A DNA stretch of 33,188 nt from an uncultured Hyphomicrobiales bacterium. Its GTDB lineage: Bacteria; Pseudomonadota; Alphaproteobacteria; Rhizobiales; Xanthobacteraceae. The notes under the pieces were generated by a model. It was given only the letters and a program-made list of their open reading frames with translations, was not told the origin of the DNA and did no database searches. A program made the translations under genes and the position numbers. Of the stretch, positions 1 through 7,616 are shown one piece after another. Location of the stretch: positions 1-33,188 of the forward strand of contig CAITJJ010000082.1 of NCBI GenBank assembly GCA_903892675.1. Reading direction: 5' to 3'. Numbering within the stretch: the stretch's first letter is position 1; every line of letters begins with the position of its first letter.

Positions 1-197
1 GCCTCGACCCGGCGACGCCGGCCGCGGCGATTGCCCGCGCCACGCGGCCCGACCAAGAGGTCATTGCCGCGCCGATCGCCGAACTGCCGGTGCTGCTGGC
101 GCAAGCCGCGCTGCCGGGGCCGGTGCTGGTGATGATCGGGCGGGCGATGGAAAGCCTGGGCGACTCGCAACCGCAACGGATCGCCAGCACGGCCTAG
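1..197 (+). CDS. cobA: Uroporphyrinogen-III C-methyltransferase, C-terminal fragment
   Basis: This is an open frame entering from the left edge (first full codon at base 3) and ending at TAG 195-197. The last 64 residues contain 'ATRPDQEVIAAPIAELP' followed by 'GPVLVMIGRAMESL'. This matches the end of SUMT (CobA / CysG C-terminal domain), where a 'GT.PxQRVV.GTL' segment is followed by a hydrophobic strand and glycine. The enzyme makes precorrin-2 from uroporphyrinogen III with SAM, feeding sirohaem or cobalamin synthesis in the cytoplasm. Only the tail is present, so the call rests on a short stretch. The ORF track omits it because no start codon lies in the window. Confidence 0.72.
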   Translation, partial: LDPATPAAAIARATRPDQEVIAAPIAELPVLLAQAALPGPVLVMIGRAMESLGDSQPQRIASTA

Positions 198-198
198 G

Positions 199-239
199 AC
201 TCCTCGGGCTCCTGCGCTAAACAGGAGCCCACGAGGAGT
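199..239 (+). promoter_or_regulatory. 16-bp hairpin that buries the tetR ribosome-binding site
   Basis: Arms ACTCCTCG+GGCTCCTG (199-214) and CAGGAGCC+CGAGGAGT (222-229 and 232-239) are perfectly complementary apart from a two-base bulge (230-231). The loop has 7 bases. The hairpin starts one base after the upstream stop codon, and its 3' arm contains the GAGGAG Shine-Dalgarno of the tetR gene, 4 bases before ATG 243. There is no U-tract, so it is a poor intrinsic terminator. An RNA folded this way would hide the ribosome site. Control of tetR translation, or protection of the upstream 3' end, is inference. Confidence 0.7.
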
Positions 240-242
240 TTA

Positions 243-914
243 ATGGAAGGCAGTCAGCCTAAATCTCAGGTCAAGCCGCGCGCCGCCAGCCTGACGCGCG
301 ATCCCGAGCGTACGCGCGCGGCGATCCTGCGCGCCGCGACCGCCGAGATCACGGCCAAGGGGCTGACCGGCGCACGGGTCGACGCCATCGCGGCGCGGGC
401 CGGCGTCAACAAGCGCATGCTCTATCACTATTTCGGCGACAAGCAGGGCCTCTATCTCGCCGTGCTCGAACACACTTACGCGGCGATCCGCGCCGCGGAA
501 ATCGGCCTCAACCTGACCGAACTCGATGCCGCCGCCGGCATGCGCAGACTGGTGCTGTTCACCTGGCAATATTTCATCGACCACCCGGAATTCTTAAGTC
601 TGCTGGCGACAGAGAATATGAACCGGGCGGCTTATCTCAAGACCTCGAAACAAATCCGCACGCTGCATGCGCCGCTGGTCGGCATGATCGAGGTGCTGCT
701 CAAGCGCGGCGCCGCAGAGAAGGTGTTCCGCGCCGGCATAGACCCGATCGAGCTTTACATCAGCATCGCCGCGCTCGGCTTCTTCTACATGTCGAACCGG
801 CACACACTCTCGACCATCTTCGGCGAGAATCTCAGCGCGCCGGAACGGCTGGCGCGGCGCGGCGAACACATCGTTGAAGTCATCCTCGCTTTTCTGAAAC
901 CCACTAAATCCTGA
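243..914 (+). CDS. TetR-family transcriptional regulator, RutR-like
   Basis: This 223-residue protein has an N-terminal TetR helix-turn-helix at about residues 22-70. The recognition-helix region reads 'GVNKRMLYHYFGDK' and the C-terminal ligand/dimer domain is all-helical. The spacing and a 'HPEFLSLLATENMNR' helix resemble the RutR subgroup (TetR_C_29 type), which in E. coli responds to pyrimidines. It is the only regulator in the 0.2-8.5 kb catabolic locus. Two matching palindromes in the locus (963-980 and 6076-6093) have RutR-like geometry and are its likely operators. Start ATG 243 has GAGGAG 4 bases upstream, inside a hairpin. The ligand is unknown, and a pyrimidine-like effector is only a guess from the subgroup. 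Confidence 0.88.
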   Translation: MEGSQPKSQVKPRAASLTRDPERTRAAILRAATAEITAKGLTGARVDAIAARAGVNKRMLYHYFGDKQGLYLAVLEHTYAAIRAAEIGLNLTELDAAAGMRRLVLFTWQYFIDHPEFLSLLATENMNRAAYLKTSKQIRTLHAPLVGMIEVLLKRGAAEKVFRAGIDPIELYISIAALGFFYMSNRHTLSTIFGENLSAPERLARRGEHIVEVILAFLKPTKS

Positions 915-937
915 TCTTTTGCCCTCCGACGGGTCTT

Positions 938-955
938 GACGGACCCCGGTCCGTC
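938..955. repeat. Perfect 8-bp-arm inverted repeat between tetR and the oxidoreductase gene
   Basis: GACGGACC, a two-base centre (CC) and GGTCCGTC form an 18-base palindrome 24 bases after the tetR stop. It overlaps the putative -35 element TTGACG (936-941) of the next gene. It could be a second operator or a weak stem-loop at the tetR mRNA end. No U-run follows, so intrinsic termination is not supported. Confidence 0.5.
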
Positions 956-962
956 TCTGCAT

Positions 963-980
963 AGTAACCGTATAGTTACT
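963..980. promoter_or_regulatory. Probable TetR operator upstream of the Gfo/Idh/MocA gene
   Basis: AGTAAC-CGTATA-GTTACT is a perfect inverted repeat with 6-base arms. It lies just downstream of a possible promoter: TTGACG at 936-941 and CATAGT at 960-965, spacing 18. The palindrome therefore overlaps the -10 region, the expected place for a repressor site. The same pattern (nGTAACCnTnTnGTTAnT) recurs at 6076-6093 in front of the importer operon and enolase gene. That recurrence is the main argument for a shared operator. Confidence 0.68.
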
Positions 981-1030
981 TAACCGCGCCTGTAAGAGCG
1001 CCCGCTTAAAGCAATTTGGAGGACGGCTTC

Positions 1031-2185
1031 GTGGCAACCCGCAGATTAGGCATCGTGATGTACGGCATCACCGGACGCATGGGGCTCAACCAGCATCTGG
1101 TGCGCTCGATTGTGGCGATCCGCCAGCAGGGCGGCGTCCTGCTGCCGAATGGCGACCGCGTGATGCCAGATCCGATCCTGGTCGGCCGCAATGCCGAGAA
1201 GATCGCGGCGCTGGCCAGGCAGTACGGCATCGAACGCCACACCACCGACCTGACCGCGGCGCTTAACGATCCGAAGGACGAGGTATTCTTCGACGCGGCG
1301 ACGACGCAAATGCGCGCCGATTTGATTATGCAGGCGATGCAAGCCGGCAAGCACATCTATTGTGAGAAGCCGGTCGCCGACACGCTCGACAAGGCGATCG
1401 CGGTCGCCAAATTCGCCAAGGCCAAGGGCCTGAAGAACGGCGTCGTGCAGGACAAGCTGTTCCTGCCCGGTCTGCGCAAGATCAAGATGCTGCGCGAGGC
1501 CGGCTTCTTCGGCCGCATGCTCTCGGTGCGCGGCGAATTCGGCTACTGGGTGTTTGAAGGCGACTGGGGCCAGCCGGCGCAGCGGCCGAGCTGGAATTAC
1601 AAGAAGGCCGAGGGCGGTGGCATCATTCTCGATATGCTGTGCCATTGGCGCTACGTGCTCGACAATCTGTTCGGCAAGGTCGAGGCGGTAAGCTGCTTAG
1701 GGGCCACGCATATCCCCAAGCGCGTCGACGAAAACGGCAAGACCTATGAGGCCGACGCCGACGACGCGGCTTACGCGACGTTTCAGCTGGAAGGTGGCGT
1801 GATTGCCCACATGAACTCGTCATGGGCGGTGCGGGTGCAGCGCGACGACCTGGTGACGTTCCAGGTCGACGGCACGCACGGTTCCGCGGTCGCGGGCCTG
1901 ACCAAATGCGTGACCCAGGCGCGGGTCAACACGCCGCGTCCCGTCTGGAATCCCGATGTGCCGCAGACGATGAACTTCGCGTCGCAGTGGGAGGAAGTGC
2001 CGGACAATGTCACCTACGAGAACGGCTTCAAGATTCAGTGGGAAGATTTCATTCGCCATGTCGTCGCCGACACGCCGTGGCATCACGGCCTGATCGAAGG
2101 CGTCAAGGGCGTGCAGCTCGCCGAACTGGGTTTGAAGAGTTGGGCCGAGCGCCGCTGGCTCGACGTGCCGGAAATCAAGATTTAG
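1031..2185 (+). CDS. Gfo/Idh/MocA-family NAD(P)-dependent oxidoreductase
   Basis: This is a cytoplasmic dehydrogenase that would oxidise a hydroxyl of a sugar, cyclitol or related ring using NAD(P). I place the start at GTG 1031, seven bases after an ideal GGAGGA (1018-1023). The TTG at 1016 in the ORF track would swallow that site. The product is 384 residues. The N-terminal Rossmann fold has 'GITGRMG', a variant of the glycine-rich loop. The family's 'CEKPV' cofactor/substrate motif is at about residues 111-115. The catalytic-type D201-x3-H205 is in 'LDMLCHW'. The family normally has 330-400 residues. A DUF993 gene follows 11 bases downstream, so the two are almost certainly co-transcribed. 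The substrate is unknown. Confidence 0.9.
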   Translation: MATRRLGIVMYGITGRMGLNQHLVRSIVAIRQQGGVLLPNGDRVMPDPILVGRNAEKIAALARQYGIERHTTDLTAALNDPKDEVFFDAATTQMRADLIMQAMQAGKHIYCEKPVADTLDKAIAVAKFAKAKGLKNGVVQDKLFLPGLRKIKMLREAGFFGRMLSVRGEFGYWVFEGDWGQPAQRPSWNYKKAEGGGIILDMLCHWRYVLDNLFGKVEAVSCLGATHIPKRVDENGKTYEADADDAAYATFQLEGGVIAHMNSSWAVRVQRDDLVTFQVDGTHGSAVAGLTKCVTQARVNTPRPVWNPDVPQTMNFASQWEEVPDNVTYENGFKIQWEDFIRHVVADTPWHHGLIEGVKGVQLAELGLKSWAERRWLDVPEIKI

Positions 2186-2196
2186 GGAGCAGGATA

Positions 2197-3363
2197 ATGG
2201 CGACGCTTTCGCTTCCTCAGGCCGGCGGCAAATTCTCGGCCTACACGACGGGCGAGCCGATCCAGTTCCCGTCTAGAGCCGAAACCGCGCGCTTCAACCG
2301 CGTCGCTTACGCGGCCGCGCATGTCGTTGCCGATCCGCTGGCCGATAACGATCCCTGGCTTGATACCAATATCGACTGGGACAAGACGATCGCCTTCCGG
2401 CATTACCTGTGGGATCTGGGCTTTGGCGTCGCCGAGGCGATGGACACGGCGCAGCGCGGCGGCGGCCTTGATTGGAGCGCCGCCAAGCAACTCATCAAGC
2501 ATGCGCTGGAAGCGGCCAAGTCCCGGCCAGATGCGAAAATATGCTGCGGCGTCGGCACCGATCATCTCGCGGTCAGCGATGACGTCACTATCGACGACAT
2601 CATCCGAGCTTATGAAGAGCAGATCGAAGCCGTCGAAAGCATGGGCGGCCAGCTTATCGTCATGGCGTCGCGGGCGCTGGCGCGCGTGGCCAAGTCGCCG
2701 GCCGATTACGAGCGCGTTTATGGCCGTATTCTCCGCCAGGTGAAGGAGCCGGTGATCATTCATTGGCTCGGCGAAATGTTCGATCCGGCGCTGGCCGGCT
2801 ATTGGGGTTCGATGGACCATTCAGTTGCGATGGAAACGTGCCTCGACATGATGCGGGATAACGCCGCCAAGATCGACGGCGTAAAGATTTCGCTTTTGTC
2901 GAAGAACAAGGAAATTGCCATGCGCCGCCGTCTGCCGCAGGGCGTACGCATGTATACCGGCGACGACTTCAACTACGCCGAATTGATCGCCGGCGACGAG
3001 CAGGGCTATTCCGACGCGCTGCTCGGCATTTTCGACGCCATTGCGCCGGCAGCATCCGCCGGCCTGGCGAAATTGTCGAAGGGCGACCTGCAGGGCTTCC
3101 ACGGCATCATGGAGCCGACGGTGCCGCTGTCGCGCCATATCTTCAAGGCGCCGACGCGCTTCTACAAGACCGGCGTCGTGTTCCTTGCGTGGCTCAATGG
3201 CCTGCAGGACCACTTCATCATGGTCGGCGGGCAGGAGAGTGCGCGTTCGATCCTGCATCTCACGGAGTTATTCCGCCTCGCCGACAGAGCGCGCGTGCTG
3301 CACGATCCGGATCTGGCGGCATCGCGCATGAGCAAGCTGCTTGGCGTGCACGGGCTGGCGTAA
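2197..3363 (+). CDS. DUF993 protein (dihydrodipicolinate synthase-like aldolase/lyase)
   Basis: This 388-residue protein matches the DUF993 family, distant relatives of the class-I aldolases DapA and NanA. Recognisable stretches are 'NIDWDKTIAFRHYLWDLG', 'CGVGTDHL', 'EPVIIHWLGEMFDP' and 'MYTGDDFNY'. Lys230 in 'DGVKISLL' is at the place expected for a Schiff-base lysine at the end of a beta strand. The role is therefore probably a retro-aldol or lyase step on a keto-acid or keto-sugar made by the upstream oxidoreductase; this is inference. The real start is ATG 2197, preceded by GGGAGCAGGA. The ORF track begins at 1822 only because the frame stays open inside the upstream gene. The gene converges on the ABC ATPase gene with two bases between the stop codons. 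Confidence 0.85.
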   Translation: MATLSLPQAGGKFSAYTTGEPIQFPSRAETARFNRVAYAAAHVVADPLADNDPWLDTNIDWDKTIAFRHYLWDLGFGVAEAMDTAQRGGGLDWSAAKQLIKHALEAAKSRPDAKICCGVGTDHLAVSDDVTIDDIIRAYEEQIEAVESMGGQLIVMASRALARVAKSPADYERVYGRILRQVKEPVIIHWLGEMFDPALAGYWGSMDHSVAMETCLDMMRDNAAKIDGVKISLLSKNKEIAMRRRLPQGVRMYTGDDFNYAELIAGDEQGYSDALLGIFDAIAPAASAGLAKLSKGDLQGFHGIMEPTVPLSRHIFKAPTRFYKTGVVFLAWLNGLQDHFIMVGGQESARSILHLTELFRLADRARVLHDPDLAASRMSKLLGVHGLA

Positions 3364-3365
3364 CG

Positions 3366-4196
3366 CTAGAGTTCGCCGGTCTGCGCGTTGAAGTGCTTGC
3401 GAATGGTCTGCGACAATTCGACAAAGGCCGGGTCCGCCAGCATGTCGAGCGTGCGCGGTTTGGCCAGCGGCACCTCGTAGACAGCGGCGATGGCGCCGGG
3501 CCGGTCGGTCATCACCAGAATGCGGTCGGCCAGGAACACCGCTTCCGGAATCGAATGGGTGATCAGTAGCACGGTCTTGCGCGTCTCGCGCTGGATACGC
3601 TGCAACTCGACATTCATGCGCTCGCGCGTCATGGCGTCGAGTGCGCCGAACGGCTCGTCCATCAGCACGATCTTCGGGTCGTGCACCAGGGCGCGGCAGA
3701 TCGAGGCACGCTGCTGCATGCCGCCGGACAATTGCCAGGGATATTTGTTCTCGAAACCTTCGAGTCCGACCATCTTCAACAGCGCATGGGCGCGCGCCTC
3801 GTATTTCTCGCGCGGCAGCCTTTTCACCTCGACCGGCATCATCACGTTTTTGAACACGCTGCGCCACGGCAGCAGCATCGAGGTCTGGAACACGATGCCG
3901 ACGTCGCCATGCGGCTTGGTGATGACGCGGCCTTCGATTTTGATCTCGCCGGAGGAAGGCGGCAGCAGGCCGGCGATCATCTTCAGCAACGTCGTCTTGC
4001 CGCAGCCGGACGGGCCGACCACGACGACGAATTCGCCGTCGGCGATCTCGAAGTCGATCGGCCGCAACGACGGTACATCGCCGTCGCGCGTCCGATAGGT
4101 TTTCGAAACGGCCTTGCCTTCGATAATCACGGACCGCGCCGCCTCGGAGGAGGCGGCGCGGTTGTCTCGCTTCAGTGGGGTGACGTTATTTGTCAC
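3366..4196 (-). CDS. ABC transporter ATP-binding protein, SsuB/TauB/ThiZ type
   Basis: This 276-residue nucleotide-binding subunit powers the importer encoded by the next two minus-strand genes. Motifs in order: Walker A GPSGCGKTT (61-69), Q-loop in 'IVFQTSMLLPW' (about 101-111), signature LSGGMQQR (156-163), Walker B IVLMDE (176-181), D-loop 'GALD' and switch His214 in 'LITHSIPEA'. The sequence type is the nitrate/sulfonate/taurine/pyrimidine group. The start is GTG 4196, with AGG a few bases upstream. It is the last gene of the permease-binding protein-ATPase operon read leftward from the operator at 6076-6093. Confidence 0.93.
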   Translation of the reverse strand: MTNNVTPLKRDNRAASSEAARSVIIEGKAVSKTYRTRDGDVPSLRPIDFEIADGEFVVVVGPSGCGKTTLLKMIAGLLPPSSGEIKIEGRVITKPHGDVGIVFQTSMLLPWRSVFKNVMMPVEVKRLPREKYEARAHALLKMVGLEGFENKYPWQLSGGMQQRASICRALVHDPKIVLMDEPFGALDAMTRERMNVELQRIQRETRKTVLLITHSIPEAVFLADRILVMTDRPGAIAAVYEVPLAKPRTLDMLADPAFVELSQTIRKHFNAQTGEL

Positions 4197-4220
4197 TGAC
4201 CTGTCTCTTTTATTGAGTGC

Positions 4221-5204
4221 TTACAAGCCCGCTTTGGGCAGGTAGTCGTTGGTGTAATAGGTCTTCACGTCGGCCTTGGCCTTGGCGTCGAGGCCACCAT
4301 ATTCGACCATGACGTCGACCGTCTCGGCGACATTCTTGTCGCTGACGCGCAACGGTTGCTTCGAGGCGCCGGCCGGATCCTTGTAGAGCGGAATGGTCAG
4401 TTCAAAGCCCTGCGTCAGGGTTTCGATCTTGCCGCCCTTCGGGTTGGCGTTGAGGATCGCCTGCGCCGCGTCCTTCGGATGCTTGGAGGCTTCCTCGAGC
4501 GACTTGACGCTGGCCGCCATGAAGCGGCGCACCAGGTCTTCGTTCGCTTTGAGGTACTCGGTGTTGGTGATGACCCCCGACGAGATCAGGTTGATGCCGT
4601 AATCCGAAAACTTTATCGGATAGACGTCCTTGCCGGTGGCGTCCTTGATCTTCATCGACTGGTCCATGACATAGCCGAGCAGGAGATCGGCCTGACCGTT
4701 GATCACCGCGTTGAGCTTGGTCACTGCGTCGCCCGAGACGGTCTTGAAGTCGGTTTCCTTCAGGCCGGTCTTCTTCAGGAACAAGGGCCAGATCTGCGAC
4801 ATCGAATCGCCCGGCGTAGTGGCGACCGTCTTGCCCTTGATGTCTTCGGCCTTCTTGATGTTCTTGTCGGCAAAACCCATCGCCGACATCGGGTTGGTCT
4901 GCAGCGCGACGCCGACGGCGACGACCGGCGCGCCCTTGACGGCGGCCCGCATCATCGTCGGCACGTCGACATAGCCGAACTCCACGGTCTTGGCGGCGAC
5001 CACATTGGTCACCGTGGCCGAACCGCGGCCTTCCTGGATTTCCAAATCGATGCCGTTGGCGGCATAGAAGCCTTTTTCCTTGCCGTAATAGAACGGCGCA
5101 TGCTCGCCATAGACGTACCAGTTGAGCATCAACGTGACCTTGTCGGCGGCCAGCGCGGGTCCGGCGATAAGGATCGCTCCGAGCGTAACAATCAATCGCA
5201 ACAT
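4221..5204 (-). CDS. ABC transporter substrate-binding protein, NMT1/THI5-like
   Basis: This 327-residue periplasmic binding protein has a Sec signal peptide ('MLRLIVTLGAILIAGPALA' then AD, cleavage near residue 20). The mature start 'KVTLMLNWYVYGEHAPFYYG' and 'GFYAANGIDLEIQEGRGS' are typical of the NMT1/THI5-like family, which serves sulfonates, pyrimidine precursors and aromatic or heterocyclic acids. It sits between permease and ATPase, with strong GGGAGAG upstream of ATG 5204. The family points to a small heterocycle or anionic organic molecule rather than a free sugar. That fits loosely with the RutR-like regulator, but the ligand cannot be read from sequence. Confidence 0.92.
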   Translation of the reverse strand: MLRLIVTLGAILIAGPALAADKVTLMLNWYVYGEHAPFYYGKEKGFYAANGIDLEIQEGRGSATVTNVVAAKTVEFGYVDVPTMMRAAVKGAPVVAVGVALQTNPMSAMGFADKNIKKAEDIKGKTVATTPGDSMSQIWPLFLKKTGLKETDFKTVSGDAVTKLNAVINGQADLLLGYVMDQSMKIKDATGKDVYPIKFSDYGINLISSGVITNTEYLKANEDLVRRFMAASVKSLEEASKHPKDAAQAILNANPKGGKIETLTQGFELTIPLYKDPAGASKQPLRVSDKNVAETVDVMVEYGGLDAKAKADVKTYYTNDYLPKAGL

Positions 5205-5228
5205 GGTTCTCTCCCTGTGGTTTTATAG

Positions 5229-6032
5229 TTAGGCGGCGACGATAAAATCCTGGCGCTGGCTGGCGTGCCACGGAATGGCGAAGCGTTCGATCAAGTCGAG
5301 GATCCAGAACAGGATCACGCCGATCAGCGACAGCACGACGAGCGCGGCGAACATGGTCGGCAGTTCGAAATTGCCGATTGAGCGTTGCAGCACGAAGCCG
5401 AGGCCCGAGTTCGAGCCGACGAATTCGCCGACCACGGCGCCGACGACGGCGAGCGTGATCGACACCTTCAGGCCGGAGAAAATCGCCGGCATTGCGTGCG
5501 GCAATCTTACCATGTGGAATATCTGCAGGCGATTGGCTTCCATGGCGCGCGCAAGATCGAGCATGTCCGGCTCGACCGACTTGAAGCCCTGCACAGCCGA
5601 CACCACGACCGGGAAGAAGCCGAGGAGGAAAGCTGCCAATACTTTGGGCACCATGCCGAAGCCGAACCAGACCACGAACAAAGGCGCGATGGCGATCTTC
5701 GGAATCGACTGCGAAAACACCAGCAGCGGATAGACGTAGCTTTCGACCGTGCGTGAGCCGACGATCAGCATGGCCATCGGGATGCCGAACAGGGCCGAAA
5801 GAATAAAGCCCTGCACCGTGGCGGCGGTGGTCGGCACCGCCTGCGCCAGCAGCATCGGCCAGTCGGCCCACAAAGTCGCGATGACGTCGGCGGGTTTGGG
5901 CACCTGATAGGGCGGGATGCGGAACAGGCGGATCGCCAGGTCCCAGAAAACGACCAATAACACAAGAAATATCAACGGCTTGATCCAGTCAGCCTGGAGC
6001 AGCTTTTGCCATCCTGGTTTAGGGTCGGCCAT
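5229..6032 (-). CDS. ABC transporter permease, SsuC/ThiX type
   Basis: This inner-membrane subunit of the importer has 267 residues and about six hydrophobic helices, starting with 'PLIFLVLLVVFWDLAI'. The EAA-type coupling loop reads 'DLARAMEANRLQIFHMVRLPHAMPAI' in two parts, with the family's conserved glycine region nearby. I choose ATG 6032, preceded on the minus strand by GGGAGGA at good spacing. The ORF track's upstream start (6074) would lie next to the operator and adds 14 residues unlike a membrane protein. It is the first gene of the operon and is transcribed divergently from the enolase-like gene. Confidence 0.92.
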   Translation of the reverse strand: MADPKPGWQKLLQADWIKPLIFLVLLVVFWDLAIRLFRIPPYQVPKPADVIATLWADWPMLLAQAVPTTAATVQGFILSALFGIPMAMLIVGSRTVESYVYPLLVFSQSIPKIAIAPLFVVWFGFGMVPKVLAAFLLGFFPVVVSAVQGFKSVEPDMLDLARAMEANRLQIFHMVRLPHAMPAIFSGLKVSITLAVVGAVVGEFVGSNSGLGFVLQRSIGNFELPTMFAALVVLSLIGVILFWILDLIERFAIPWHASQRQDFIVAA

Positions 6033-6075
6033 CGCATCCTCCCGGCCCGGCGTCTTGCAGTGCGCCAGTGCCACA

Positions 6076-6093
6076 TGTAACCATTTGGTTATT
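6076..6093. promoter_or_regulatory. Probable TetR operator in the importer/enolase divergent promoter
   Basis: TGTAACCATTTGGTTATT contains the perfect palindrome TAACCA-TT-TGGTTA and shares the pattern nGTAACCnTnTnGTTAnT with the site at 963-980. The E. coli RutR box, TTGACCAnnTGGTCAA from memory, has the same geometry with one base changed per half-site, in line with the RutR-like regulator at 243. It lies between the importer operon start (6032, minus strand) and the leader ORF and enolase gene (plus strand), so one bound dimer could control both directions. Confidence 0.72.
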
Positions 6094-6109
6094 TAAGGAG
6101 GTGTGCGCG

Positions 6110-6187
6110 GTGGGGTCAAGTCAACAAGACGCGGCGAAAGCACGCCTTTCGGCCTATGCCGGGTCGCCCCGGCGGGGCCACGCATGA
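6110..6187 (+). CDS. Putative 25-residue leader peptide overlapping the enolase-like gene
   Basis: A GTG at 6110 follows a near-perfect AAGGAGG (6095-6101) with 8-base spacing and opens 25 codons (MGSSQQDAAKARLSAYAG...). They end at TGA 6185-6187, which overlaps the ATG of the next gene as ATGA. A small GCCCC-GGC-GGGGC hairpin (6166-6178) sits just before that ATG, which has no good ribosome site of its own. The arrangement suggests translational coupling or a leader peptide. It is too short for the ORF track. The alternative is that the enolase gene starts in frame at GTG 6103, but that lies only one base after the AAGGAGG. Confidence 0.45.
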   Translation: MGSSQQDAAKARLSAYAGSPRRGHA

Positions 6188-7614
6188 TCAATTCCGCGGC
6201 ACAACTGCGCCTGATCGGCGCCGAACTCTACGAACGGCCGGTGAAACTGCGGCTGCCGTTCCGCTTTGGCGTCGTCACGTTACGCGAGGCGCCGCAGCTG
6301 TTCGTGCGCGCGCGTGTGCGCATGGCCGATGGCCGCGACGGCGAGGGCGTGTCGGCTGAACTGCTGGTGCCGAAATGGTTCGACAAGTCGCCGGAGCTTT
6401 CCAACGACGACAATTTCAATCAGTTGCGGCGCGCGGTGGCGATCGCGCTGCGGCACATGACCGGCGTTGGCGAACAGACTGCCTTCGGCATCACCGCCGC
6501 CGCCAATGCAGGCCATCGCGCCGAATGTTCGGCGAATGGCCTCAACGGGCTGGTGGCATCGTTCGGCATGGCTTTGATCGAGCGAGCGATCATCGACGCG
6601 CTGGGCCGTCTCGATGGCGTGCCTGCCGCCGCGCTGGTGCGCGACAACCGCCTCGGCATTGACGCCCGATTGACCCCCGATCTCGCCGGCTTCGATCTCA
6701 ATAGATTCCTCAGCGGCATAAAGCCTGCCGGGACAATTTTCGCACGCCACACCGTCGGTCTTGTTGACGCCATCACCCGCGCCGATACGCAAGGCAAGCG
6801 CCTCGACGACGGATTGCCGGAAAGTCTGGAAGAAGTCATCGCCGCCTATGGCCATGTCTATTTCAAGCTCAAGGTCGGCGGCAATGCCGACGCCGATATC
6901 GAGCGCTTGGCGCAGATCGCCGCCGTGCTCGATCGCGCCAGTGCGCCTTACAAGGCGACGCTCGACGGCAACGAGCAATATGAGAACGTCGATGCAGTGC
7001 TGGAGTTATGGCGGCGCATTGGCGAGGACAAAAGACTGGCGCGATTGAAGGCTTCACTCTTGCTGATCGAGCAGCCGATCACGCGCGCGCAGGCTTTGAG
7101 CAAGCCGGTGCATGCTCTGGCGCGGGATATCGCTGTCGAGATCGACGAATCGGATTCCGATTACGACGTGTTTCCGCGCGCCCGCGCGCTCGGCTATCAC
7201 GGCATTTCGTCGAAGTCCTGCAAGGGCTTTTACCGGGCGCTGCTCAACAGCGCCCGCGTCGCGCAGTACAATGAGCAGCACGGCGGCGGCTTCGTCATGT
7301 CGGCGGAAGATCTCACCACCCAGGGCGGCATTGCCGTGCAGCAGGATTTGTTGCTGGCCTCGTTGGTCGGCGCGATCCATGTCGAGCGCAACGGTCATCA
7401 CTATGTCGACGGCATGGCCGGTGCGCCGCCGGCCGAGCAGGAAGCCTGGCTCGCCGCGCATAACGATGTCTATCGCCGCGCCGGCAACGGCCGCGCCCGG
7501 CTCGATATCCGCGACGGCATGGTGTCGCTGCGAACGATCGCGCAGGCGAATGGGCTCGGCAGCGCCGTTTTGCCCGACTGGATGTCAATGAACCCGAGCC
7601 CGAACGCGGAGTGA
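6184..7614 (+). CDS. Enolase-superfamily protein, muconate-lactonising-enzyme-like
   Basis: This 476-residue cytoplasmic enzyme has the enolase-superfamily layout with MLE-subgroup catalytic residues. It carries KxK (K228/K230, 'FKLKVGG'), metal ligands D261 ('LDGNEQ'), E296 ('LIEQPI') and D321/E322 ('VEIDESDSD'), and a lysine on the sixth strand (K344, 'ISSKSCKG'). Members abstract a proton alpha to a carboxylate (dehydration, cycloisomerisation, racemisation), so an acid intermediate is expected. It is longer than the usual 350-400 residues, with extra sequence before the barrel (about residues 90-220). The start ATG 6184 overlaps a leader ORF. The ORF-track start at 6103 is possible but poorly spaced from the ribosome site. 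The stop codon is 2 bases before the next ATG, so the two genes form an operon. Confidence 0.85.
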   Translation: MINSAAQLRLIGAELYERPVKLRLPFRFGVVTLREAPQLFVRARVRMADGRDGEGVSAELLVPKWFDKSPELSNDDNFNQLRRAVAIALRHMTGVGEQTAFGITAAANAGHRAECSANGLNGLVASFGMALIERAIIDALGRLDGVPAAALVRDNRLGIDARLTPDLAGFDLNRFLSGIKPAGTIFARHTVGLVDAITRADTQGKRLDDGLPESLEEVIAAYGHVYFKLKVGGNADADIERLAQIAAVLDRASAPYKATLDGNEQYENVDAVLELWRRIGEDKRLARLKASLLLIEQPITRAQALSKPVHALARDIAVEIDESDSDYDVFPRARALGYHGISSKSCKGFYRALLNSARVAQYNEQHGGGFVMSAEDLTTQGGIAVQQDLLLASLVGAIHVERNGHHYVDGMAGAPPAEQEAWLAAHNDVYRRAGNGRARLDIRDGMVSLRTIAQANGLGSAVLPDWMSMNPSPNAE

Positions 7615-7616
7615 CG

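Noticed and set aside
1822-3363. 513-residue plus-strand ORF
   Set aside because: Only the part from ATG 2197 is the DUF993 protein; the first 125 residues are an out-of-frame reading of the oxidoreductase gene.
4402-5871. 489-residue minus-strand ORF over the binding-protein and permease genes
   Set aside because: It is an arginine-rich shadow frame of two well-supported genes and shows no domain of its own.
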